A program made the translations under genes and the position numbers. The notes beneath the pieces are model-generated. The model saw only the letters and a program-made list of their open reading frames with translations, had not been told where the DNA came from and searched no databases. 64,000 bases of DNA from Bacteroidota bacterium. Its GTDB lineage: Bacteria; Bacteroidota; Rhodothermia; Balneolales; Balneolaceae. The stretch covers positions 1 through 64,000 of the forward strand of contig JAAAOB010000129.1 of the NCBI GenBank assembly GCA_009909035.1. The letters are read 5' to 3'. Below, piece after piece: positions 47,301-54,605 of the stretch (the first letter of the stretch is position 1; every line of letters begins with the position of its first letter).

Positions 47301-47841
47301 TTTGAGGGAGCAGCTGCTTCAGATATTCAAGTTCTTCAATAATTTGATCCCGGTTCAGCTGATCGTCCTGCCGTTCAAGCTCTTTTATCAATGAGAATCG
47401 TATTCTCGGGTTCTGCGGATCGGCCCGGAGCGCCTGATCGAAATATTGGATAGCGGAATTGATCTCTCCTCTTCTGCTTTCAAAGAGCCCTGAGAGATAG
47501 AGAATCTGTGCATTATTTTCCGCAACGTCTCTTGCACGGCTGAATCGCTCGTCTGCCAGTTCAAAATTTCCTTGCCTCATTGCCAGAACTCCCAGGTTTG
47601 CCCATGCTGCAGGTTCCTCCGGAAAAGCCGTTGCCACATCGTTCATTTTGTTAAAAGCAAATCTTGCTTCCTCCGTTTGGCTGGCCGCAAGACTTACATA
47701 AAAATCAGAAACCGCCTGGTCGTACGTTTCGCCATCAGCTTCCGCCGGATCGTCGCTGCTGCACGCTGAACCTATCAGCAGCAATACAACGGCCAATAGA
47801 CGGGATCGAACATTTATCTTGTTGTCTGCCTGTTCACTCAT
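44365..47841 (-). CDS. TPR-FG-GAP-UnbV lipoprotein with extra C-terminal domain
   Basis: A 1158-residue lipoprotein (lipobox LIGSAC). The ATG at 47841 is preferred; a GTG 12 bases upstream overlaps the previous stop (TAGTG) and is possible. TPR-like helices occupy roughly the first 260 residues (NLGVLAMRQGNFELADERFS, then IQYFDQALRADPQNPRIRF). FG-GAP repeats follow (about 325-640, e.g. WPADVDLDGDLDLVLG), then a UnbV/ASPIC segment (SFGIGGEMEVRTG, VHFGLGEREEAEMLRIIWPN). The last 450 residues are a separate domain I do not recognise, beginning near LKGSCPWLFTNDGEEI and containing WETHFFDHVDLIAVDHP. The position suggests a surface or periplasmic complex with the neighbouring FG-GAP proteins. Confidence 0.88.
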   Translation of the reverse strand: MSEQADNKINVRSRLLAVVLLLIGSACSSDDPAEADGETYDQAVSDFYVSLAASQTEEARFAFNKMNDVATAFPEEPAAWANLGVLAMRQGNFELADERFSRARDVAENNAQILYLSGLFESRRGEINSAIQYFDQALRADPQNPRIRFSLIKELERQDDQLNRDQIIEELEYLKQLLPQNRVLLFEQARIAAREENAEMLSYILQQMESVLRLEKEELAEQYRYVKELADSQNFSEINLELTFLRNLAEPEPAFQSDLRQLESDPNEIGFLITEFINLDTPESSAAEPDLQISFDRQLPEGQPEEASFVTSATLLEELPPIPVAVTGGRLRIDSNTQLDIPAPSNLKLQKNSVAFIDFNYNFRADVAMAGPDGFYFYRQEEDQSFENITQTLGLGPDVLNEAYTGVWPADVDLDGDLDLVLGSAGSEPFVLRNQSDGTFSKLELFSGLDSIRDFLWADLDADGAADALFLDDQGSLHLFRNLRSNNFSKVPELPVDDSVKAMSVADLTANGLFDILLTTSSSGMIMLSYNTENDNWQSQQLITAENLTDKETDQNELFSADIDNNGSLDLIHSTADSTNIWLTDSSLNLTRLPESQPGGLYSIFDIDGDDRLDLLGIDRDGKTYGMINAGTRNYNARLIRARASGPRGDQRINSFGIGGEMEVRTGRLYQKRLITSPIVHFGLGEREEAEMLRIIWPNGSVQAEFAELGMGSTIFNEQVLKGSCPWLFTNDGEEIQFITDILWRSPLGLRINAQETAGVIQTLDRVKIPGDALTPVEGKYDLRITAELWETHFFDHVDLIAVDHPENSEIFIDERFVFPAPDLSTRVMEPSQPVQRVTDENGRDWTETVSAVDGTYMKAFEQTSYQGLVENHAIEVEIGDAAESDRTIWLIASGWLKPTDSSINLALSQGNHQPPKGLKVEVPDGQGGWNTVHENYGVPAGKSKSILIKIDPKELTEGAELKVRLSTTSEIYWDAFRWSRELDGADITQQSLAPVTRELRYRGYSEWNKADSLSPLIPDYSELSGTAPRWRDLIGYHTRFGDVGELLDTIDDRYVIMNAGDEMLLEYASPGEPAPGYKRSFVFVSDGWVKDGDYNTEASKTVTPLPFHGQADYEYGEHTVLYDDPVYRQHRDDWGTYHTRYVTPNAFRSALIFNNRD

Positions 47842-47852
47842 CGTCCTGCTCA

Positions 47853-50800
47853 CTATTCTGCTATTTTAAACAGCTGCACGTTATCATTATTTCTACCCAC
47901 AAGAATGTAGCCATCATCATTCCCAATGCTTAACGGAACGATGGTGCGCGCCTCACCTTCCACAAAGAATCCGCTATCTTGAAGTGTGTGAGTTTTAAAT
48001 CCATCGCCGGGAGAATAGGTTAAGTACGACCCAAACCCGGCATCCTGCCTGCCGCCGTAGCTTGGTTTCACGGAATAGTGATTTCCGGCCGCCAGGATTT
48101 GAACCTCTTCTCCAAACTCCGTACTCAACTGATGCATGGCTTTAACCGGGTAGGATTGAAGTTCAACAGGAAGCGGCTCCGGCGAAAATGATCCATTTCC
48201 GTCGTTTATGAAAGCCATCGTGCGGATTTCTTTCAAACTACGCTGTTCCGCTGCGGCTACGGGAGCTTCGCCCAGTAGTTCTTCCACAGATTTTGCGGCG
48301 TAATCATTGTAGCTTTCAATTCGTTCTGTGAGTCCGGGCAGCTCCTGCAGGAGTTCGTCAAGCTGCTCGAATGGTTTAGTTTTGCCGTCATGCAGTAGCG
48401 TTACGATGCCTGACGTATACCCGCTGTCATCATAATCATTTACATAGAGAGTGTAGGGCGATTGAATAGAAGGCTGCAACCGGGTATTGGTTCCAAAATT
48501 TCCGCCGAGAATGTCCGGGCTGCCGTTCCCGGTCAGGTCGGTTATCAGCAGCGACTGCCAGAGGCCCTCGGTATCGGAGAGCCCAAGCTGCGCCGTTACA
48601 TTTTCAAAGCGCCCGTTTCTATTTTCGAAAACGGTTATTGGCATCCACTCTCCGGCAACTACAAGGTCCGGATTTCCGTTGCCCGTGATATCCGCCCAGG
48701 CGGCATCGGTTATCATACCGAGAGTTTCAAGTTCGGGAATCAGCTCATCGGCTACATTTTGAAATTGACCATTGCCGCTATTTTTGAGCAGCTGATGCTT
48801 TGGGGATTGTCCATATGCCCAAGGAACGGACCGGCCGCCCACAAACAGGTCTTCTGATCCATCGCCGTCAAAATCTGCAGCCGCCACTACCGACCCGTTC
48901 ATGCTTACTGCCGGCAATCGTTCATCCGAGAGCTGAAAGGTTCCGTCCCCGTTATTGATATAGAGCCGGTCCCGGAGGTTCTCATCTTCGCCAAGAAGTT
49001 CTGATCCTCCCGTAACCACATACAGATCCATTGCGCCATTTCCGGTGGCATCAAAAAAGAGTGCATCTACATCTTCTGTCTCGGCGGATTGGCTTAAAAG
49101 ATCTGCCTGTTTCTTCTCAAATTCACCAGGCCGTACCTGTTCCAGCAGCACGGATGGCTGATCATGAGCACCGCCAAAATAAAGATCCTCCAGCCCGTCG
49201 CCTGTCCAGTCGGCAACAGCCATCGCGGGTCCCGCCTGAGACAATTTATATGGTAAAAGCGGTTCCTGTGAAAAATCTGAATAGCTGTTTTCACGGTGCC
49301 GGAGATCGAACCCTTCCTGGTCCGTCACATTTTCAAACATGGCTCCCTCGTATGATCGATGGAGACGCGAGTAGTCGAATGAACCGGAGGCGCTGTCCTG
49401 GCGAATCTCCAGCCGGCGGTTGACGGCCGGCGCCTCAATGGTTTCGTAGGTGTGGTCGGGCCATATCACAACAAGAGAATCCAGCCTTGAAACATCTCCC
49501 AGCCCGATGTGCACCTGGTGAGATACGGAAGACTGAAACCCTCGGACCGGGAACTGTTCATGATAAAAAATCTGATCGTTTTCGTAACCAATGATTTTTG
49601 TTCCTATGCCCGTCGTATTATCACTGTTTCCTTCCAGTTTCATCTGCAGGTAGTTCGAAGTGGAGTCAGGCACGGTGTTGTTCCTGTAGACTGATGACGG
49701 CTCGTTTACATTATTCACGACGAGGTCTAACGTTCCGTTGTTATCCAAATCGGCATATACGGCACCGCTCCCGTACGATTTGCGATCCAGACCCCAGTCA
49801 GAGGTCACATCCCCGAATTGCAGCTCGCCCCTGTTTTCGAAGGCGTAATTTGGTATGTGAATAGGTGGCATTTCTTGCATACTTGCAAATTCTTCATCCG
49901 TAACGCTCCCTTCAGAGCTTTGATCGCGGATATTCCCGATAATCCGCTGATAATCAAGATCGTTCGGCCGACGAATCATACCATTTGTAACAAAAAGGTC
50001 TTTGTGGCCGCTGTTGGTCAGGTCTGCAATCAGGGCAGACCAGCTCCAGTCAGTCCTTGCCACGCCCAGTGTAAATGCCATCTCACTAAAGCGCACCTCT
50101 CCATCAGGGGCAGGCCCCCGGTTGATCTGAAGCGTGTTTCGGTTATTTTTATCGCCAAAGCCGGCGTTTTTCTTTGCTTCATACACTGCGACAAGATCCG
50201 GTCCACCAGAGGTTATAAATGAGTTATGATCGGCCGGCATCATATCAAGAGAAAAGATATCCGGGTACCCGTCGTTGGTTACATCGGCAATATCATTGCC
50301 CATTGATGAGTTGCTGGTATGACCCATGACACTATAGAGCGACTCCGTAAAGGTACCGTCGCCATTGTTTATGTACAGGTAATCGTCTTCATGGAAATCG
50401 TTGCCGACATAAATATCGGGGAACCCATCTTTATTGATATCTGAAACCGCAACCCCAAGGCCGTAGCCAAGCGCGCTGCTGTAGATCCCTGCCTCTTCCG
50501 TAACATCTGTAAACGAATCACCATCATGTCTGTACAGTCGATCCCCGGCCTTCGGGTCCTTCATCTCCCTGAGCCGGTTTGCGGGTCCGTAGGTCCGCTC
50601 GCTGTGAAAGGAGTGATTTAGAATAAAAAGGTCGAGTCTGCCGCTGTTGTTGTAGTCAAAAAAAACAGCCTGTGTTGAATATCCCTCAAAATCGATTCCA
50701 AAGTCGGCTGCCCGCTCGGTAAATGTCATGTCGCCGTTGTTGATATAAAGCTCATTGTGACCCGACCGGTCCAGGTAGTTCACCCGGCTGACATAAATAT

Positions 50801-51203
50801 CCAGGTACCCGTCGCCATTTACATCCGCCATTGACACCCCCGTTGACCATCCGCCGGGCTCTCCTTCAACTCCTGCCGATTGCGTCACGTCTTCAAAACG
50901 GAAATTGCCGTGGTTCAGGTATAACGCATTTCGCTGTTCGTTGCCAACAAAAAAAAGATCTTGCAATCCATCGTTATTAAGATCTCCGGCTGCTACACCT
51001 CCTCCGTCGTAGTAATACATATAGTTAATAATGTTAAAAGCCGGCGTAGGGTCAACATTATTAGAAAATCTGATTCCGGTTTCATTCGGTGATATACGCG
51101 TAAAAAGATCCTCCCCGGAAGAGCTGCAGGACATCATAAAAAGTATCGATACAATTCCTATAACAAAGCTGATGGATGTCCTGCCAAAGGTATGTTTAAT
51201 CAT
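47853..51203 (-). CDS. FG-GAP/UnbV (CRTAC1-like) lipoprotein
   Basis: A 1116-residue lipoprotein with lipobox FMMSC. It is built like the gene at 32850-36212: two FG-GAP propeller regions separated by a UnbV/ASPIC segment (about 520-600, with LEGNSDNTTGIGTKIIGY and VHIGLGDVSRLDSLVVIWPD). Calcium-loop blocks include AGDLNNDGLQDLFF, MADVNGDGYLDIYV and VSDINKDGFPDIYVG. Unlike its paralogue it has even base composition throughout. It heads a four-gene operon on minus; the next gene starts within the last base of its TAG stop or 12 bases later. Function is unknown; a surface or periplasmic role near the SusCD system is inferred. Confidence 0.9.
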   Translation of the reverse strand: MIKHTFGRTSISFVIGIVSILFMMSCSSSGEDLFTRISPNETGIRFSNNVDPTPAFNIINYMYYYDGGGVAAGDLNNDGLQDLFFVGNEQRNALYLNHGNFRFEDVTQSAGVEGEPGGWSTGVSMADVNGDGYLDIYVSRVNYLDRSGHNELYINNGDMTFTERAADFGIDFEGYSTQAVFFDYNNSGRLDLFILNHSFHSERTYGPANRLREMKDPKAGDRLYRHDGDSFTDVTEEAGIYSSALGYGLGVAVSDINKDGFPDIYVGNDFHEDDYLYINNGDGTFTESLYSVMGHTSNSSMGNDIADVTNDGYPDIFSLDMMPADHNSFITSGGPDLVAVYEAKKNAGFGDKNNRNTLQINRGPAPDGEVRFSEMAFTLGVARTDWSWSALIADLTNSGHKDLFVTNGMIRRPNDLDYQRIIGNIRDQSSEGSVTDEEFASMQEMPPIHIPNYAFENRGELQFGDVTSDWGLDRKSYGSGAVYADLDNNGTLDLVVNNVNEPSSVYRNNTVPDSTSNYLQMKLEGNSDNTTGIGTKIIGYENDQIFYHEQFPVRGFQSSVSHQVHIGLGDVSRLDSLVVIWPDHTYETIEAPAVNRRLEIRQDSASGSFDYSRLHRSYEGAMFENVTDQEGFDLRHRENSYSDFSQEPLLPYKLSQAGPAMAVADWTGDGLEDLYFGGAHDQPSVLLEQVRPGEFEKKQADLLSQSAETEDVDALFFDATGNGAMDLYVVTGGSELLGEDENLRDRLYINNGDGTFQLSDERLPAVSMNGSVVAAADFDGDGSEDLFVGGRSVPWAYGQSPKHQLLKNSGNGQFQNVADELIPELETLGMITDAAWADITGNGNPDLVVAGEWMPITVFENRNGRFENVTAQLGLSDTEGLWQSLLITDLTGNGSPDILGGNFGTNTRLQPSIQSPYTLYVNDYDDSGYTSGIVTLLHDGKTKPFEQLDELLQELPGLTERIESYNDYAAKSVEELLGEAPVAAAEQRSLKEIRTMAFINDGNGSFSPEPLPVELQSYPVKAMHQLSTEFGEEVQILAAGNHYSVKPSYGGRQDAGFGSYLTYSPGDGFKTHTLQDSGFFVEGEARTIVPLSIGNDDGYILVGRNNDNVQLFKIAE

Positions 51204-51524
51204 AAAAATGGGTACTAAATAGTTACTTACTTGAAGGTATCACAAGGTACTTTTTGGAGCAAAAGCTAATCTAAGATTTCACCACTCAAAAGTACTTCAA
51301 TCAGGATGATCAAACAAATAGATGGGGAGAGAATATTTTATTGAGATTGTCAATCTCTACAACATGGGATCAGATACCCCCGGAACGGGAGATTTGGCAG
51401 GGAGTTTTTGGATGAAAGAATCAATTGTGACTCAACGGGGTAACAGCTTTCAAAATGTACCGGTGCCGGTATTCAATCGATGAGAGATTTGTGCCATCAA
51501 AATAAAATTGATTGTTGCACGTGG
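51204..51524. other. Promoter region of the UnbV operon
   Basis: A 321-base gap between the symporter stop and the FG-GAP/UnbV start. It contains the short perfect palindrome GAGATTG-T-CAATCTC at 51343-51357, without a T-run, which could be an operator. Nothing else is clear. Confidence 0.45.
51343..51357. promoter_or_regulatory. Short palindrome upstream of the UnbV operon
   Basis: GAGATTG and CAATCTC are exact reverse complements around one T, 140 bases upstream of the FG-GAP/UnbV lipoprotein start. It may be an operator or the 3' hairpin of the symporter transcript. Confidence 0.35.
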
Positions 51525-53099
51525 TTACCAAAACGTGATGACCAGGGCGGCCGTAGCGGCCAGTACCAGGATTGAATATACTCTGTAATCCTGGAACCAT
51601 GGCGTATCGGGATCCTCAGGAAGAACATCTTTCTTCTTAAATATTACATCGTCAATTTGTCGCTGATCGGGTTTCTCTCCGAGAAGGCTGAACAGGGCAA
51701 ATAAACCAAAGCTGGCCATGGTCAAGAGCCCGGCTGTGATTGTAAAGTGGATGTTTATCATACCGATTTGTACAAGAATAAATATCAGTGCCGACAGTCC
51801 GTGCCCTGTTAAAAGAGTCCAGTACGCGGCGTGTCGGTTCCCTCTTTTCCAGAACAACCCCGTGATAAAGATGGCAACGACTGGAGGCACGATATATGCA
51901 AATGCCTCCTGTATGTACTGAAAGATTCCGTCGAACTGCTCGATCAATGGCGCCCAGGTCACCGCAATCGCCATCAGTATGATGGTTGTCCATCGCCCGA
52001 TTTTACCCGTCTCTTTCGAGGTCAGGTTTGGTTTCTTAGGCTTGATAAAATCCATCGTAATCAACGTAGAGGCGGAGTTCAGGGTGGAGTCGATACTTGA
52101 CATAATGGCCGCAATCAATCCCGCCAGGACAATCCCTGTAACGCCAACCGGAAGCATATTGGCCACCATAGTTGGGAACACCATATCAGGATCGGTCAGA
52201 TCCGGGAAAACAGAGAATGCAAGGACACCCGGGATCACCATAATGAAAAGAACGGGCAGCTTTAAAAATCCTCCAAGCAATGCACCCCAGCGGGCGTTTT
52301 TCACATCTTTGGCACCAAGCACGCGCTGTACGATATACTGGTTTGTTGCCCAGTAGTAGAATCCAAGAATCGGCACTCCGATCAGCGTACCGAGCCACGG
52401 CAGGGCCGGATCATCAATCGGCTGAATCATGGAGAGGTTTCCATCCGGTACGGAAGCAATTGCGGCCGACCAGGAAAAATCAAATTCTGCAAACATCAGG
52501 TAGGCAATCATCGAGGATCCAAAAAGCAGGATAATGGCCTGCAGTACGTCTGTGTACACAACGGCCTTCAGTCCACCCGCTGCCGTATATACACCGGCAA
52601 AAATACCCAGGCCCAAAATAGTATAGATGATATCAATTTCCGGGAAGAATACATTTACAACAATTGCCCCGGCATACAAGCCGCCCGCGGTATCAACCAC
52701 AATACTTAGAAATATGGTTATGACGGAGAAATATTTACGAGACCTGGAATCGAATCGTCGTTCAAGAAACTCTGGTATTGTGTCAATTTTAGACCGGATA
52801 TAAAACGGAACAAAAAATATGGCCATAAAAATGAGAACAATCGCCGCCATCCATTCATAGTTGGAGACGGAGATGCCGGTTTGATATGCCTGTCCCGTGA
52901 GGCCGATCAGTGTGGTGCTGGAGATATTCGATGCGAATAGCGAAAAACCAATGACCCCCCAGCCCAGGGAACGGCCGGCAAGAAAAAGATCCTCGCCGGT
53001 ATTTGTTTTTCTCGACACATACACGCCAATGACAATGATCAGCAAAAAGTATCCGATGATGATTGCAATATCTATCGTACTTAAGGAAATATCTGTCAT
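51525..53099 (-). CDS. SSS-family sodium/solute symporter, SGLT-like
   Basis: A 524-residue inner-membrane symporter of the SSS family with about 14 predicted helices. Family blocks are LAGRSLGWGVIGFSLFASNI (first repeat), TAAGGLKAVVYTDVLQA, and YYWATNQYIVQRVLGAKD, which resembles bacterial SGLT sugar carriers. SSIDSTLNSASTLITMDF covers the Na+-site region of helix 8. It uses the sodium gradient to import a sugar or related small solute. Its location behind the SusCD and UnbV genes suggests it takes up the product released by this locus, which is inference. The linker from about 490 is charged, and a last hydrophobic helix closes the chain. Confidence 0.92.
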   Translation of the reverse strand: MTDISLSTIDIAIIIGYFLLIIVIGVYVSRKTNTGEDLFLAGRSLGWGVIGFSLFASNISSTTLIGLTGQAYQTGISVSNYEWMAAIVLIFMAIFFVPFYIRSKIDTIPEFLERRFDSRSRKYFSVITIFLSIVVDTAGGLYAGAIVVNVFFPEIDIIYTILGLGIFAGVYTAAGGLKAVVYTDVLQAIILLFGSSMIAYLMFAEFDFSWSAAIASVPDGNLSMIQPIDDPALPWLGTLIGVPILGFYYWATNQYIVQRVLGAKDVKNARWGALLGGFLKLPVLFIMVIPGVLAFSVFPDLTDPDMVFPTMVANMLPVGVTGIVLAGLIAAIMSSIDSTLNSASTLITMDFIKPKKPNLTSKETGKIGRWTTIILMAIAVTWAPLIEQFDGIFQYIQEAFAYIVPPVVAIFITGLFWKRGNRHAAYWTLLTGHGLSALIFILVQIGMINIHFTITAGLLTMASFGLFALFSLLGEKPDQRQIDDVIFKKKDVLPEDPDTPWFQDYRVYSILVLAATAALVITFW

Positions 53100-53908
53100 G
53101 AAGGGATCCGTAATATTTTTTTACAGGATTGCTGCTAATGTAGGTAATTCAACCTAATTCTGAAACTCAACACAGCGATTTGATCCAGCCGGCTATTTTG
53201 AGTACTTCATATAATTATTTTTAAATTCAATTAAAACATCAGGTTACGAATGCACATTAATTTTTTGGAATCAAAAATATTATGATTTTATGTACATTAT
53301 GACGCTCAAAAAGTTATTCTCCGTCACTGTTTTCCAAGTGGTTTTTTTGCTAAATCTCTTGCCTGACTCTCTATTCGTACGGTATCCTATTCATCAAATT
53401 GCTGCTGATCCCCTATAAAGCAATAAGGCAGCTCTGCACAAATCGTTTATGCTCAGGCAAACGAATGCCGGTCAGCATCAACAACTCTCGGAAGTAGCGG
53501 CGCTACTCTGCCAGAATCTTTAAGGAGTGATTTTGACTAACAATTTAGTGTCATGGCAAGACTGATTGATCGGGGCAAGGAACTATTCTCATCCGACGAC
53601 TTCTTGTCATCGGATGAGCGGAGCAGATCCGGGTCTCTGCGTCAGGTCTCGAACTGCAAGGTGTCTTGTTCGAGCAATTCACCGGATGAAGCGAATTCAT
53701 CCTGTGAAGATCCTCATCCAACAAACCCGTCACTCTATCGATGACAAACAGTGGATCGAGTTGATTAGCTTTTGAATGTTTCGATTCATATAACTTCTTC
53801 ATTAATTTCCATTATTGAGGAGCATCGGTTAGAATGTTTGCAAACCGAGCACGGCTCACGTTTACACAGAGTCTTGACATACGTTGAATCACAATCTGAA
53901 CAAAGAAG
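53100..53908. other. Long intergenic stretch with hairpin array
   Basis: Over 800 bases without a credible gene, between divergent genes. The left 340 bases are A+T-rich and hold the symporter promoter. The part 53449-53708 is a run of hairpins. The remaining 200 bases before the cyclotransferase gene show no clear feature. Confidence 0.6.
53449..53708. ncRNA. Candidate structured RNA or hairpin array
   Basis: Six hairpins follow each other. They are 53449-53478 (ATGCT/AGCAT with GGCA/TGCC), 53493-53507 (AGTAGCG/CGCTACT), 53588-53618 (CTCATCCGA/TCGGATGAG plus inner GAC/GTC with one mismatch), 53623-53640 (GCAGA/TCTGC), 53648-53674 (CTCGAAC/GTTCGAG) and 53678-53708 (TTCACCGGATGAA/TTCATCCTGTGAA with one mismatch). 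The last four occupy about 120 bases almost without spacers. No known RNA class is recognised, the strand is unclear, and no T-run terminator is seen. A repeat element rather than an RNA is also possible. Confidence 0.45.
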
Positions 53909-54400
53909 ATGCTTTACTTTGCATTCGGGTCAAACATGTCCAATAATCGTCTGCGAGAGCGGATCTCGATTCAAAACCGTCTTGGGGTGTATAAACTTTA
54001 CGGACATAGTCTCCGGTTCCATAAATGCGGACAAGATGGATCGGGAAAAGGAGATGCCTATTACACAGGGAATCCCGAAGATTATCTGCTTGGCGTGGTG
54101 TACTCCATAGATCCTCATCATAAACGAAGGCTCGATAAAATTGAAGGGCTCGGCTCAGGGTATGATGAGAAGGTGGTAACACTTGTGAATGATTCTAATA
54201 AAAAACGTTCCGCGACAACATATACCGCACTAACCATTGATGATTCTCTGAAGCCGTATAAATGGTATCAGAATCACCTGCTTGTCGGGGCGAGAGAGGC
54301 CGGGCTTCCTGCTTCGTACATCAGCTATATCCGGTCGTTTCCAGCTATATCGGATCCTGATCGCACGAGGGCCGCTAACGAGTGGTCGTTGTACTCATAA
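53909..54400 (+). CDS. Gamma-glutamylcyclotransferase-like protein
   Basis: A 163-residue protein of the AIG2/gamma-glutamylcyclotransferase fold. It starts with the pocket motif YFAFGSNMS (3-11) and has a DHxxLDxxEG-type block (PHHKRRLDKIEGLGSGY) with the catalytic Glu. Such enzymes release 5-oxoproline from gamma-glutamyl compounds. AGLPASYISYI matches the family's C-terminal part. The substrate is not certain. It is alone on plus, with the hairpin array upstream and the EF-G-like gene 205 bases downstream. Confidence 0.85.
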   Translation: MLYFAFGSNMSNNRLRERISIQNRLGVYKLYGHSLRFHKCGQDGSGKGDAYYTGNPEDYLLGVVYSIDPHHKRRLDKIEGLGSGYDEKVVTLVNDSNKKRSATTYTALTIDDSLKPYKWYQNHLLVGAREAGLPASYISYIRSFPAISDPDRTRAANEWSLYS

Positions 54401-54605
54401 ATACTTACAAAGTACTGTTTTGAACCTATTTCCTTAAAAGCCGGCTGATCTGAAATCTGGTAAATATTCCGAAATTTAGACTTGATTTCATCTTGTGTAA
54501 TGCTAAATTACGGTTCAAGCGAAATATGGCGTTGCCGTTCAGTAGTAAGCATATAGAGAGATGATCGGCGGCCACTTAACGTAACCGTATAGTGAGGAGC
54601 TGGGC

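Noticed and set aside
53588-53708. Hairpin array as integron attC sites or a CRISPR array
   Set aside because: The core RYYYAAC/GTTRRRY boxes of attC are not present, the hairpins differ from each other, and there are no regular repeats with spacers.
53551-53802. Small open frames on both strands across the hairpin array
   Set aside because: Overlapping frames in four registers are expected from a palindromic stretch. None has a start signal or a recognisable product.
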